Assembly: GCA_963746825.1 (NCBI GenBank)
Contig: CAVVCU010000010.1
Location: forward strand, 62,001 to 126,000
Direction: 5' to 3'
DNA: 64,000 nt
From: JACVRW01 sp963746825
GTDB lineage: Bacteria; Actinomycetota; Thermoleophilia; Solirubrobacterales; Thermoleophilaceae
Below, piece after piece: positions 18,264 through 26,824 of this stretch. The notes below the pieces were generated by a model, which was not told the DNA's origin, searched no databases, and saw only the letters and a list, made by a program, of their open reading frames with translations. The position numbers and the translations under genes were made by a program. How positions within the stretch are numbered: the first letter of the stretch is position 1; every line of letters begins with the position of its first letter.

Positions 18264-19849
18264 CGTCGCAGGCGGTCAGCGAGGCCGCTGCCGCGGGGGT
18301 CCCGGCCGCCGCCACCGATGAGGTGCTGGTCTTGGACTTCGGGGGTCAGTACTCGCAGCTGATCGCCCGGCGGGTGCGCGAGTGCGGCGTGTTCGCCGAG
18401 CTGCTGCCCCACCACGTGGCGCTCGACGAGGTCACGCGGCGCCGGCCACGCGGCCTGATCCTGTCCGGCGGCCCGGCCTCCGTGTACGCCGACGGGGCCC
18501 CGAAGCTGCGCACCGAGCTGCTCGAGCTGGGGGTGCCCGTGCTGGGCATCTGTTACGGCATGCAGGCCATGGTCCTCGAGCTGGGCGGCCGCGTGGAGGG
18601 CGCCCCGAAGGGGGAGTTCGGCCGTTCGCGGCTCACCGTCGAGCACACCGGGCGCCTGCTGGCCGACACGCCGGCCGACCAGTCGTGCTGGATGAGCCAC
18701 CGCGACACCGTCTTCGAGCCACCCCGCGGGTTCACGGCCCTGGCGGCCTCGACCGAGTCGCCCGTGGCCGCCATCGAGCACGCCGAGCGGGGGCTGTACG
18801 GGATCCAGTTCCACCCCGAGGTGGTGCACACCCCCTACGGCACGCACATCCTGACCACCTTCCTGCGCGACATCTGCGGCTGCGAGATGAGCTGGTCGGC
18901 GGAGTCGGTGATCGAGGAGCAGGTGGCCCGGATCCGCGAGCAGGTGGGAGACGGCAAGGTCATCTGCGGCCTGTCCGGAGGAGTCGACTCCTCGGTGGCC
19001 GCGCTGCTCACCTACCGCGCGGTGGGCGACCAGCTCACCTGCGTGTTCGTCGACCACGGCCTGATGCGCAAGAACGAGGGCAACCAGGTGGTGGCCGCGT
19101 TTCGCGACGAGTTCAAGGTGCCGCTCATCGCCGTCGACGCCGAGGAGCGCTTCCTCGCCCGCCTCGCCGGTGTGAGCGATCCCGAGACCAAGCGCAAGAT
19201 CATCGGCACGGAGTTCATCCGGGTGTTCGAGGAACAGGCCGCACGTCTCGACGACCCCGGCTACCTGGTGCAGGGCACGCTGTACTCGGACGTGATCGAG
19301 TCCGGCGGCGGCACGGGGGCGGCCACGATCAAGTCGCACCACAACGTCGGCGGCCTGCCCGAGGACCTCGAGTTCGAGCTGGTCGAGCCGCTGCGCGCCC
19401 TCTTCAAGGACGAGGTGCGGGCGGTGGGCTCGGAGCTCGGCCTGCCCGACAAGCTCGTGTGGCGCCAGCCCTTCCCCGGCCCCGGCCTGGCCATCCGCGT
19501 GGTGGGCGGCGAGGTCAACAAGGAGCGACTGGAGATCCTGCGCGACGCCGACGCCATCCTCCAGGAGGAGATCCGCGGCGCCGGGCTCTACCGCGAGCTG
19601 TGGCAGTCATTCTGCGTGCTGCCCGGCGACCTGCGCTCGGTCGGGGTGCAGGGCGACGAGCGGACCTACGGCTACGTCGTCGTGATCAGGGCGGTCACGA
19701 GCGACGACGCGATGACCGCCGACTGGGCGCGCCTGCCCTACGACCTGCTCGAGAAGGTGGCCTCGCGAATGATCAACGAGATCGCGGCGGTCAACCGGGT
19801 GACGCTGGACATCACGTCCAAGCCGCCCGGCACCATCGAGTGGGAGTAG
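18260..19849 (+). CDS. guaA: GMP synthase (glutamine-hydrolysing)
   Basis: Makes GMP from XMP, ATP and glutamine. The 529-residue protein has the class I glutaminase domain first (LDFGGQYSQLIARRV, then the nucleophile in GICYGMQAM, and FHPEVVHTPYG). Next come the ATP-pyrophosphatase domain (GLSGGVDSSVAALL) and the C-terminal dimerisation domain (TSKPPGTIEWE, the usual ending). About 20 extra residues precede the glutaminase domain. The GTG start overlaps guaB3. Confidence 0.97.
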   Translation: MTSQAVSEAAAAGVPAAATDEVLVLDFGGQYSQLIARRVRECGVFAELLPHHVALDEVTRRRPRGLILSGGPASVYADGAPKLRTELLELGVPVLGICYGMQAMVLELGGRVEGAPKGEFGRSRLTVEHTGRLLADTPADQSCWMSHRDTVFEPPRGFTALAASTESPVAAIEHAERGLYGIQFHPEVVHTPYGTHILTTFLRDICGCEMSWSAESVIEEQVARIREQVGDGKVICGLSGGVDSSVAALLTYRAVGDQLTCVFVDHGLMRKNEGNQVVAAFRDEFKVPLIAVDAEERFLARLAGVSDPETKRKIIGTEFIRVFEEQAARLDDPGYLVQGTLYSDVIESGGGTGAATIKSHHNVGGLPEDLEFELVEPLRALFKDEVRAVGSELGLPDKLVWRQPFPGPGLAIRVVGGEVNKERLEILRDADAILQEEIRGAGLYRELWQSFCVLPGDLRSVGVQGDERTYGYVVVIRAVTSDDAMTADWARLPYDLLEKVASRMINEIAAVNRVTLDITSKPPGTIEWE

Positions 19850-19861
19850 CGGCCATGCCGG

Positions 19862-20401
19862 TCAGCCCGGGAAGGTGAGCCCGTGCTCGGCGCACAGGCG
19901 GCCGATGCTGTCCGGGTCGTCTTCCATTCCGTAGCGCGCGTCCATCGCCTTCATGCGTGCCGGGTCGAAGTCGGATTCGGCAAGCATCGTGCCGAACTCG
20001 TCGAAGAGGTGCTCGAAGCCGCCGGGCGAGATGATCTCGAGGATCCGGCAGGGGCCGTCGCCCGCGTTCCAGAACGTGTGCCACTGCTCGCGCGGCTTGA
20101 AGACGAAGTCCCCGGCCTCCGCGTAGACCACATCGTCGCCGAGCTGCGCGCCCATCCGCCCCTCGAGCACGAAGCTGTACTCGTCCTCGCGCGAATGCTT
20201 GTGCAGCGGCGCGACGAGCGTCCGCGGCGGGATCGGGTGCTCGACGATCGAGCAGCCGCCGCCGGTCTCCTCCGCCCAGGCGAGGAAGCGCACGCCGACC
20301 GACCCTAGATCGACGAACTTGCCGTCCTGCGGGCCGAGCTTCCGCGGCCCTCCGGAGCCGTCGAAGCGCTCGAGGGGTGCGGGGTGCGGATCAGATGGCA
20401 T
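19862..20401 (-). CDS. Cupin domain protein
   Basis: Protein of 179 residues with one cupin barrel at about 35-130. The metal-site pattern is HKHSREDEYSFVLEG, with His, His and Glu ligands, followed by FVFKPREQWHTFWNAG with the last His. The tail (about 130-179) is helical. ATG at 20401 is chosen because a CGGAGG ribosome site lies just upstream; a longer reading frame further up lacks one. Substrate is unknown. It is convergent with guaA and divergent from the next membrane-protein gene, and is the first gene of the accessory stretch. Confidence 0.82.
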   Translation of the reverse strand: MPSDPHPAPLERFDGSGGPRKLGPQDGKFVDLGSVGVRFLAWAEETGGGCSIVEHPIPPRTLVAPLHKHSREDEYSFVLEGRMGAQLGDDVVYAEAGDFVFKPREQWHTFWNAGDGPCRILEIISPGGFEHLFDEFGTMLAESDFDPARMKAMDARYGMEDDPDSIGRLCAEHGLTFPG

Positions 20402-20505
20402 CTCTGGCCTCCGGAATTGATTGGACACGGATGTCATCGAAGCTAGCGCCATCTCGTGCGTCTTGCGTCGCTTCACGTCGGGGCGCTCGGCCTGTCTTTG
20501 GGCCG

Positions 20506-21198
20506 GTGCCATCCGTGACCGATGGGAGCATCGAATTCGCCATTCCTCCCGTCAGCGAACACGATGCCTCCGACCGAGCCGACCCGCGCCCCGCGGCGGT
20601 CACGTTCGTGACCACGGAGCACTTCGCGCTCCAGGGCGCCCGATCCGCGACGATCGCCGAGTCCAACGGCCGGGCGAACATGTTCTTGGCGGCGGTCTCC
20701 GGCGGCCTCGTCGCCCTGGGCTTGGTGGCGACCGCGAGCAGCTTGGGAGCGGCCTTCTACGGGTTCGCCTTTGTTCTCCTCCCGACCCTTGCCTTCGTCG
20801 GGTTTGTCACCTTCGAGCGGACGCTGCAGTCCTCGATCGAGGACACCGAGTACGCGCGCCGGATCGCCCTGCTGCGCGGCTACTACTTCGGGCACGCGCC
20901 GGAGATCGCCGCGTACCTGCTGACCGTCCCGCCCGCGGAGCAGCTCCTCCTGCAGCGAGTGCCCGGCGATCGCTGGCAGGGATACCGCACGGTCGCCGGC
21001 ATGGTCGCGGTGGTCACGGCGGTGCTCGCCGGCTCGACCGCCGCGCTGACCGCGGTCCTGATCTTCGACGACTCGCTGGCCGCAGCCGTGATCTCAGGCA
21101 TCCTGGTCGCGCTCCCCACGATGATCGCGATGATCCGATACCAGAACTCGGCCTGGGAACACGCTGCAACCGAGCCGCTCAGGCCCGGCGAGGATTGA
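20506..21198 (+). CDS. Membrane protein of unknown function
   Basis: About 230 residues from GTG at 20506 (a second GTG at 20515 is also possible). After a polar N-terminus come two hydrophobic segments (FLAAVSGGLVALGLVATA, then FYGFAFVLLPTLAFVGFVTF) and an amphipathic middle with EYARRIALLRGYYF. Two more segments near the C-terminus follow (VAGMVAVVTAVLAGSTAAL and LAAAVISGILVALPTMIAM). The layout of two hairpins around a soluble middle suggests a four-helix inner membrane protein. I do not recognise a named family. Confidence 0.7.
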   Translation: MPSVTDGSIEFAIPPVSEHDASDRADPRPAAVTFVTTEHFALQGARSATIAESNGRANMFLAAVSGGLVALGLVATASSLGAAFYGFAFVLLPTLAFVGFVTFERTLQSSIEDTEYARRIALLRGYYFGHAPEIAAYLLTVPPAEQLLLQRVPGDRWQGYRTVAGMVAVVTAVLAGSTAALTAVLIFDDSLAAAVISGILVALPTMIAMIRYQNSAWEHAATEPLRPGED

Positions 21199-21216
21199 CA
21201 CGGGGGACGAGCGAAG

Positions 21217-21768
21217 ATGTTCGATGATCTTCCCGCCTACGCTGCCTGGCGATTCGTGGACGCGCTCGAGGGGTTCGAGGTGGTCTACGCGGATCCCGGG
21301 CGCCTGCGTGGGCACACATCCGCGGTCGAGGACGGGCGGGCGTATGCCGTCCGCTACGAGATCGCGCTTGATGAGCGCTGGCGCACCCGCGAGGCGCGCG
21401 TCGCGTCCGACACCGTTGCCGGGCCGCGCGAGACCGTGCTCATCTCGGACGGCGAGGGGCGCTGGACGGTCGACGGCGAAGCGGCCCCGCAGCTCGACGG
21501 GCTGATCGACGTCGACCTCGAGGCGTCGGCCTGCACGAACACCCTGCCCATCCACCGCCTGGCGCTGCCGCCCGGCGAGGAGACCGAGGCGCCCGCCGCC
21601 TACGTCCGGGCGCTCGACCTCTCCGTCTCACGGCTCGATCAGACCTATCGGCGCCTTGACGACCGGCACTACGCATATACGTCGAAGCCCGACTTCCGGG
21701 CCGTTCTCGAGTACGACGCGGCCGGGTTGATCGTCGATTACCCCGGCATCGCCGTGCGTTTCGCCTGA
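21217..21768 (+). CDS. Putative glycolipid-binding family protein (DUF1089-like)
   Basis: Protein of 183 residues without signal peptide or membrane segment. The first part reads VVYADPGRLRGHTSAVEDGR, then YEIALDERWRTREARV and WTVDGEAAPQLDGLIDVDL. ACTNTLPIHRL and YAYTSKPDFRAVLEYDAAGLIVDYPG follow near the end. These stretches match the general pattern of the putative glycolipid-binding family. The biochemical role of that family is poorly defined. The gene follows the membrane protein after 18 bp in the same direction. Confidence 0.75.
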   Translation: MFDDLPAYAAWRFVDALEGFEVVYADPGRLRGHTSAVEDGRAYAVRYEIALDERWRTREARVASDTVAGPRETVLISDGEGRWTVDGEAAPQLDGLIDVDLEASACTNTLPIHRLALPPGEETEAPAAYVRALDLSVSRLDQTYRRLDDRHYAYTSKPDFRAVLEYDAAGLIVDYPGIAVRFA

Positions 21769-21819
21769 GCCGCGCCCTGCCCATGACCCATCGCGCCGCG
21801 TGATGGGACACTGGGCGCC

Positions 21820-22488
21820 TTGTTGAGCGACGTCATAGGCGACCTGCTCCCGTCCGCGTTCGCGGTCGCCCTGAGTCCGATCCCGATCGTCGCCATCGTG
21901 CTCGTACTCGGGTCGCCCAGGGCCCGAAGCGCCGGGCCGGCGTTCGCGCTCGGCTGGATCGCCGGTCTGCTCGCCGTGAGCGTCATCGTGCTACTCGTCG
22001 TCGGGGCCGGCGGCGATTCCGACAACGAGGACCCCGGCGTCTCCTGGCTCAAGGTCGCAATCGGGATCCTGTTCCTCGTGATGGCCGCCAAGCAATGGAA
22101 GGGGCGCCCGAGGGACGGTCAGGTATCCAAGGAGCCGAAGTGGATGGCAAACATCGGCACAGCGACACCGTTTCGGGCGGCGGTGCTCGGCGCGGCGCTC
22201 TCAGCGGTGAACCCGAAGAATCTGGCGCTCACCCTTGCCGCCGCCGCGTCCATCGCCGAAGCGGGACTCGACGCGGCCGACGAGGCGATCGCCGTCGCCG
22301 TCTTCGTCGCCCTTGGCTCGGTTACGGTCGCCGGCGCCGTGCTCTTCTATCTCGTCGCCGCTCAGCGAGCCGCGCGCCCCCTCGACTCGATCAAACGGTT
22401 CATGTTCGACAACAACGCGGTCATCATGATGGTCGTCCTGCTCCTGCTCGGTGCCAAGCTCCTGGGCGACGGCCTCGCCGTCCTCTGA
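21820..22488 (+). CDS. GAP/Sap family membrane protein
   Basis: Polytopic membrane protein of 222 residues with about six hydrophobic helices. Internal sequence LSPIPIVAIVLVLGSPRAR and, after the middle, AALSAVNPKNLALTLAAAASI fit the GAP family related to mycobacterial Sap proteins, which help move lipids such as sulfolipid or glycopeptidolipid to the surface, and to LysE-type exporters. The start is TTG at 21820; no ATG or GTG is better placed. Closeness to a glycolipid-binding-type gene makes a lipid export role attractive, but this is inference from context. Confidence 0.75.
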   Translation: MLSDVIGDLLPSAFAVALSPIPIVAIVLVLGSPRARSAGPAFALGWIAGLLAVSVIVLLVVGAGGDSDNEDPGVSWLKVAIGILFLVMAAKQWKGRPRDGQVSKEPKWMANIGTATPFRAAVLGAALSAVNPKNLALTLAAAASIAEAGLDAADEAIAVAVFVALGSVTVAGAVLFYLVAAQRAARPLDSIKRFMFDNNAVIMMVVLLLLGAKLLGDGLAVL

Positions 22489-22491
22489 GGT

Positions 22492-23187
22492 ATGCGCCAA
22501 GCCGGCGACATCGTCGCGGAGCTCGAACGGCGCTCGGAGCTCCCGCCGGGCTCGGGGGAGCGGTTCTTCGGCTACGGGGTCATGGGCCTTCCCTTCCGAT
22601 CGGGGCACATCCTCGGCCTGCGCCGCTTCCCCGCGTCCTCCATCGGTCCCGGCTACCGCTCGGTATGGCACCGCGAGCCGAATGGACGGTGGACCTTCTA
22701 CCAGGACCAGCCTGCCGAGCTCGCGTGCACCCGCTACTTCGGGCCGGCCGTGGACGACGTGCGTGAGGGGCCGATCGACATCGACTGGACCGGGCCGCGC
22801 GCCTTCCGGGTCCGGGCCGGCGACGGCGAGCTGGACTGGACGGTGGAGGTTGGATCGACAGCCGTGACCCGCCTCTTCAACCGGGTGTGCTCCGTCGTGC
22901 CCCTACGTGCCTGGCGCTCGCGACCGGTGCTGGAGCTGATGTCGCGCGTCGCCGGCACCGCGCTGCGCGCCGGACGCGTGCGCCTGACCGGCCTGGCCCC
23001 GAACGGGCAGCGGTTCATCGCCAACCCGCTGTCCGTTTGGGTTGCGACCCGCAGCCGGGCGAACGTTCGCGGCGTCGACCTGGGGCCCATGGGCCCGGCC
23101 CCCGAGCAGGCGCACCTGGGCGACTTCGCCATCCCCCAGAGAGGCATGTTCGTTGTCGGCCGCGCGATGTTCAGCGACCCCGCCTAG
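22492..23187 (+). CDS. Conserved hypothetical protein
   Basis: Protein of 231 residues, four bases after the GAP gene and so probably in the same transcript. It starts MRQAGDIVAELERRSELPPG and contains FFGYGVMGLPFRSGHILGLR, WHREPNGRWTFYQDQP and DIDWTGPRAFRV, suggesting a beta-rich soluble domain. RFIANPLSVWVATRS and a final FAIPQRGMFVVGRAMF follow. No signal peptide and no catalytic motif is evident. I do not recognise the family; the fold resembles lipid-binding beta barrels only in general composition. Confidence 0.7.
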   Translation: MRQAGDIVAELERRSELPPGSGERFFGYGVMGLPFRSGHILGLRRFPASSIGPGYRSVWHREPNGRWTFYQDQPAELACTRYFGPAVDDVREGPIDIDWTGPRAFRVRAGDGELDWTVEVGSTAVTRLFNRVCSVVPLRAWRSRPVLELMSRVAGTALRAGRVRLTGLAPNGQRFIANPLSVWVATRSRANVRGVDLGPMGPAPEQAHLGDFAIPQRGMFVVGRAMFSDPA

Positions 23188-23199
23188 CTCAGTCCATCC

Positions 23200-24270
23200 T
23201 CACCGCAGGTCGAGCACGTGGGCCGCCCGCGGGCGGACCCGGCCTTCGAGCACCTCTAGCCAGGCGCTCTGAACCGCCTCCATGCCCTGGCCGCGCAGCA
23301 CCTCGAGCCAGCCGCCGGCCCATGCGCAGAACGGGTGCCAGGCGTCGGCGACCTTCTCGTTGAGCCCCGCGCCGCCCCAGTCGCCGGTGCGCTTGGTCAC
23401 CCGATCGGGTGCGAAGAACAGGGCCGGTGACGGCCCGGGCAGCTCCTCCGCGCCGGCGCCGAAGCCTTCCCAGTGGGTCGCGCCCACGGCCATGCTGTGC
23501 AGCAGCTCGTCCCCGAAATGGGAGTGCACGGCGAACCGGACCTCACCGTTGCCCGCCACGTCGACGAAGGTGGCGGGTCCGCGCTCCAGCGAGTCGACGG
23601 AGTCGTAGGTGACCGTGCGGCCGTAGATCCCCAGGCCGTCCACGAACTCGGCGTTGCGAGCCGAGGTGAGTCCCACGCACTCGACCCCGTCGCGCCGAGC
23701 GAGTAGGAACGCCGCGGCGATCGCGGTCTTGCTCGACGCGCTGGAGATCAGGACCGGCCCGCGTTCGGTCAGGCCTTCGTCGGCGAGCTGGTCGTCGATC
23801 AGGAACGAGGTGAAGAACAGCGGGCGCAGCAGCATCTGCACCGCCTCGGTGTCCGCACGGTAGAAGGGGTCGGAGTCGGTGGCCAGATAGCGCTGGTAGA
23901 CCGAGGGCAGCGCGGCGCGATGGGGCGACCCGTCGTCGAACCCGTGAGCGCCGGCGCCCGTGGGCGTGACGACGAGGTGAGAGGACGGGGGCAGGTAGCC
24001 GTACACCCGCGCGCCGGCCTCGAGATCCGCTGCCTCGCTCTGCTCGACCTCGGCGAAGCCCCACATCGGCACCCGGCCCCAGCCCTCCTCCGCGGGGAAG
24101 AAGTTCCAGTAGGACATCGCCTCGCCGAAGACCGCGTAGGTCACGTTGTTGGCGCTCAGCCCGAAGCTCTCCACCCGCAGGAGCGCCTGGCCCGGCGCGA
24201 CCTCGGGCGGGTCGGATTCGTCGATACGGGACTCGCGCAGTTCGCTGCGCTTTACAAGGAGGTCGGCCAT
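23200..24270 (-). CDS. DUF2855 family protein (MDR-like oxidoreductase fold)
   Basis: The 356-residue protein resembles medium-chain dehydrogenases in order. An N-terminal GroES-like part has LLRVESFGLSANNVTYAVFG, and a central nucleotide-binding-like part has VLISSASSKTAIAAAFLLARR. The latter replaces the usual GxGxxG motif. The classical catalytic zinc cysteines are absent. FLIDDQLADEG and WEGFGAGAEELPGPSP are further family-like stretches. ATG at 24270 has AAGGAGG nine bases upstream. It is divergent from the acetyltransferase gene with 16 bp between them. Substrate is unknown. Confidence 0.82.
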   Translation of the reverse strand: MADLLVKRSELRESRIDESDPPEVAPGQALLRVESFGLSANNVTYAVFGEAMSYWNFFPAEEGWGRVPMWGFAEVEQSEAADLEAGARVYGYLPPSSHLVVTPTGAGAHGFDDGSPHRAALPSVYQRYLATDSDPFYRADTEAVQMLLRPLFFTSFLIDDQLADEGLTERGPVLISSASSKTAIAAAFLLARRDGVECVGLTSARNAEFVDGLGIYGRTVTYDSVDSLERGPATFVDVAGNGEVRFAVHSHFGDELLHSMAVGATHWEGFGAGAEELPGPSPALFFAPDRVTKRTGDWGGAGLNEKVADAWHPFCAWAGGWLEVLRGQGMEAVQSAWLEVLEGRVRPRAAHVLDLR

Positions 24271-24286
24271 CGGCTAGACACTAGGC

Positions 24287-24742
24287 GTGGTCTCGCTTCG
24301 ACCGCTCACCGACTCGAACCGCCGGGCGGTCGAAGCCCTGCGGGTATCGCCACAGCAGGAGAACTTCGTCAGCAGCGTCGCCGAGTCGTTGCAGGAAGCC
24401 GCCGACGAGCCCGACGGTCGTGCCCTGTACTGGGCGGTCTACGCCGCCGACACTCCGGTGGGCTTCGTGATGATCAGCGACGAGGTCGGCGGACCCGGCT
24501 ACATACCGCACTACCTGTGGAAGCTGCTGATCGACGAGCGCCACCAGCGGCAGGGGTTCGGCACGGCGACGCTCGACCTGATCGTCGAGTACTTCCGCGC
24601 CCGGCCCGGGGTGGAGGTGCTGAGCACGAGCGCCGGCCAGGGCGAAGGCAGCCCGATCGCCTTCTACGAGCGTTACGGCTTCGAACGGACCGGCGACATC
24701 GTGTTCGACGACGAGGTGCTGCTGCGCCTGCGGCTCCGCTGA
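24287..24742 (+). CDS. GNAT family N-acetyltransferase
   Basis: Protein of 151 residues. The acetyl-CoA-binding motif A is seen as LWKLLIDERHQRQGFGTATLDLIV, with the Q-x-x-G-x-G/A pattern at about 88-95. It is followed by AFYERYGFERTGDIV, the usual motif B. VGFVMISDEV forms the preceding strand. The arrangement is close to spermidine or diamine acetyltransferases, but the substrate is not certain. Start is GTG at 24287. Confidence 0.85.
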   Translation: MVSLRPLTDSNRRAVEALRVSPQQENFVSSVAESLQEAADEPDGRALYWAVYAADTPVGFVMISDEVGGPGYIPHYLWKLLIDERHQRQGFGTATLDLIVEYFRARPGVEVLSTSAGQGEGSPIAFYERYGFERTGDIVFDDEVLLRLRLR

Positions 24743-24743
24743 C

Positions 24744-25043
24744 TCAGCCCCGCGCGCCCGCCGAATCATCGCCCATGAGGGTCAGCTCGACGCCCTCGAA
24801 GGCCCGCCCGCGCGTGCCGGTCACGATCGACGTCATGCCGCTGGCGGCCAGCGCGTCGGCGTGGCCGGGGTGGTCGGCGTTTCGCTGCCGCGCCTCGGCC
24901 GACTCCCACAGCTGAAAGAGCACGATGCCCTCCTCGGTGGGCGCGACGATCCGGAGCTGCAGGCCCTCGGGAGGGGGGAGGAGGTCCTCCAGCCTGTCGG
25001 CCGCCTCGAGCAGAGCGGCCGTGTCTCCGTCGAGCTCGAGCAT
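24744..25043 (-). CDS. Small ferredoxin-like (antibiotic biosynthesis monooxygenase type) protein
   Basis: Protein of 99 residues with the pattern of an ABM-like dimeric alpha-beta barrel: LRIVAPTEEGIVLFQLWESAEA, a helix with HPGHADALAASGM, and a closing strand EGVELTLMG. The ATG at 25043 is preferred; a longer in-frame extension upstream is rich in Arg and Pro and lies in the non-coding gap. It ends two bases from the stop of the convergent acetyltransferase. Function within the family is unclear. Confidence 0.65.
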   Translation of the reverse strand: MLELDGDTAALLEAADRLEDLLPPPEGLQLRIVAPTEEGIVLFQLWESAEARQRNADHPGHADALAASGMTSIVTGTRGRAFEGVELTLMGDDSAGARG

Positions 25044-25252
25044 GGCTAGTACACCCACTGGAGATGAGGGTATCGGCGTGATATTTTGCCCACGGCGCCG
25101 TCCCGCGCCCAACCTCCGATTCCGGCGCTCACGCCGCCGGCCCCGCGGAGGCAAAGGGGGCTCGAGCCTTCGGGACGCCGGTCGAGTTGCCCTTTCCGGC
25201 GGGGCGCCGTGAGCGTGAGTTGCGGGGTCGCCGCCATCGAGAGGAGCACCTG

Positions 25253-25912
25253 ATGACCAGGCAGAGATCGTTCAAGCGCCTCGTTCGCACCCGGATGGAG
25301 AAGACGGGCGAGAGCTACACCGCGGCCCGCGCCACCCTGCTCTCGGCGGAGGAACCGAGGCCGGGGGAGCGGCCCGCCCTGACCATCTCCGAGGAGGCGA
25401 TCGTCAACCGCACCGGCCACGGCTGGGAGCACTGGTTCGACCTGCTCGACGAGTGGGGCGGCACCGAGCACTCGCATCCCGAGATCGTGAAGTGGCTCAC
25501 CGCCGAGCACGAGGTGGGCGGATGGAACGCCCAGTCGATCACGGTCAGCTACGAGCGGGCCCGCGGCATGCGCGCCGTGGGCGAGAACGCCGACGGCTTC
25601 GCCGTGACCGCTTCGAAGACCGTGGCCGTGCCCGTCGAGCGCCTCTACGACGCATTCACCGACCGGTCGCTGCGCCGCCGCTGGCTTCCCGACGGCGAGC
25701 TCAGCGAGCGCACGGCGACCAGGCCGAGGTCGGCCCGCTTCGACTGGGGCGACGGCCGCACCCGTGTGATCGTCGGCTTCGACGCCAAGGGCGAGGACAG
25801 GAGCGTCGCCTCCCTGTCGCATGAGCGGCTGCCCGACGCCGGGGAGGCCGAGCGGATGAAGGCCTACTGGCGCGAGCGGGTCGGGACGCTGAAGGAGGTG
25901 CTGGAGGGATGA
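25253..25912 (+). CDS. DUF4287 plus SRPBCC fusion protein
   Basis: Protein of 219 residues. The first part (about 1-115) has TRMEKTGESYTAARATLL and HGWEHWFDLLDEWGG, then VGGWNAQSITVSYERARG; these are typical of the DUF4287 module found in small bacterial proteins. The second part (about 120-215) is a START/SRPBCC-like ligand-binding domain: SKTVAVPVERLYDAFTD, RRRWLPDG, VIVGFDAKG. The ATG at 25253 follows a GAGGAG ribosome site. The stop overlaps the VOC gene (ATGA). The SRPBCC part lies in a stretch that also holds an AHSA1-like gene, so a detoxification role is possible. Confidence 0.8.
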   Translation: MTRQRSFKRLVRTRMEKTGESYTAARATLLSAEEPRPGERPALTISEEAIVNRTGHGWEHWFDLLDEWGGTEHSHPEIVKWLTAEHEVGGWNAQSITVSYERARGMRAVGENADGFAVTASKTVAVPVERLYDAFTDRSLRRRWLPDGELSERTATRPRSARFDWGDGRTRVIVGFDAKGEDRSVASLSHERLPDAGEAERMKAYWRERVGTLKEVLEG

Positions 25913-26280
25913 CGGCCATAACCAGGCTGGGGACCGTGATCGTCCCCGTGAGCGATCAGGACAGCGCGCTCGAGTTCTTCGGGGAGACGCTCGGCTTTGA
26001 GACGCGCATCGACGGGGAGTTCGCCGAGGGCCAGCGTTGGCTCGAGGTGGCACCGCCGGGCGCCGACACGACCATCGCGCTGGTGCCCGCTCAGGGCGCC
26101 GGCCCGGGGGAGATGGAGGTGAGCTTCGCCACCCGCGACGCGGACGCCGACCACGCCGCCCTGCTGGCGGCGGGAGTCGACGCCGACGCCGAGGTCATGC
26201 GCATGGGCGACTACGTGCCGCCGATGTTCACCTTCCGCGACCCGGACGGAAACCGCTTCCGGGTGGTCGAGCGCGACTGA
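25909..26280 (+). CDS. VOC (glyoxalase/bleomycin resistance) superfamily protein
   Basis: Protein of 123 residues with the paired beta-alpha-beta-beta-beta modules of the vicinal oxygen chelate fold. VIVPVSDQDSALEFFGETLGFE is the usual first half and MFTFRDPDGNRFRVVE the usual end, with Glu as a likely metal ligand. It could be a dioxygenase, a glyoxalase-like enzyme or a binding protein. Start is ATG at 25909 in an ATGA overlap with the fusion protein gene. A strong hairpin follows its stop. Confidence 0.85.
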   Translation: MTAITRLGTVIVPVSDQDSALEFFGETLGFETRIDGEFAEGQRWLEVAPPGADTTIALVPAQGAGPGEMEVSFATRDADADHAALLAAGVDADAEVMRMGDYVPPMFTFRDPDGNRFRVVERD

Positions 26281-26291
26281 TACCGGACCGG

Positions 26292-26319
26292 GGGGCGCCG
26301 CCGCGGGCGGCGGCGCCCC
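26292..26319. terminator. Bidirectional hairpin between convergent genes
   Basis: A perfect 12-bp inverted repeat, all G and C, spans 26292-26303 and 26308-26319 with a CGGG loop. It lies in the 46-bp gap between the stops of the VOC gene (+) and the AHSA1 gene (-). There is no T-tract on either side, so it would be a stem-only terminator or transcript 3' end protector, as is common in actinobacteria. Confidence 0.7.
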
Positions 26320-26326
26320 ATGCCGG

Positions 26327-26824
26327 TCAGTCCGAGGCCAGGCGCTCGAGGACGACGTCGAAGCGTGCGTAGGTGTCGTTGAGGCCACCCTCCATGCCCG
26401 ACGCGATCATGCCGTCGCGCTCCTCGCCGGTGTGGAACAACGACGTGGACACGACCCGGGTGCGGTCGCCGAGATCGATGAACTCCGCGGTGTCCACCGA
26501 AACGTGGCCCGGCATGCCCTCCCACTCGAAGGTCTGCACCACGCGCTCCGGCGCCGTGACCTCGCGGTAGGTCCCGCGGAACCCGGTCTCGCTGCCGTCG
26601 TCGTTCTTGATCACGAAGCGCCAGCTGCCGCCGGTCTCCGGCTCCATGCGGTCGACCGTCGTCGTCGTCCCGTGGGGCCCCCACCACTCGGGGATGAGCT
26701 CCGGGTTCATGAAGGCCGCGAACACCTGATCTCGCGGCGCGTCGAACTCGCGCTCGATGTGGATTTCGCGGTCGCCGGGGGTGGTGACGGTGGCGGTCCG
26801 CGCCTGCTTCTGGTCACTGCTCAT
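26327..26824 (-). CDS. SRPBCC/AHSA1 family protein
   Basis: Protein of 165 residues with the START-like ligand pocket of the AHSA1 group. REFDAPRDQVFAAFMNPEL comes early, then IPEWWGPHGTTTTVDRMEP, GGSWRFVIKNDDGSE and TFEWEGMPGH. It is translated from an ATG at 26824 inside the end of the ArsR-type gene, so both form one operon. Such ArsR-SRPBCC pairs are widespread, and the SRPBCC protein is thought to bind or handle the small molecule that the regulator senses. The ligand is not known. Confidence 0.88.
   Translation of the reverse strand: MSSDQKQARTATVTTPGDREIHIEREFDAPRDQVFAAFMNPELIPEWWGPHGTTTTVDRMEPETGGSWRFVIKNDDGSETGFRGTYREVTAPERVVQTFEWEGMPGHVSVDTAEFIDLGDRTRVVSTSLFHTGEERDGMIASGMEGGLNDTYARFDVVLERLASD

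Noticed and set aside
25060..25252. Possible inverted repeats in the gap before the DUF4287 fusion gene
   Set aside because: Several GC-rich short matches exist, but none is longer than chance expects at this composition.
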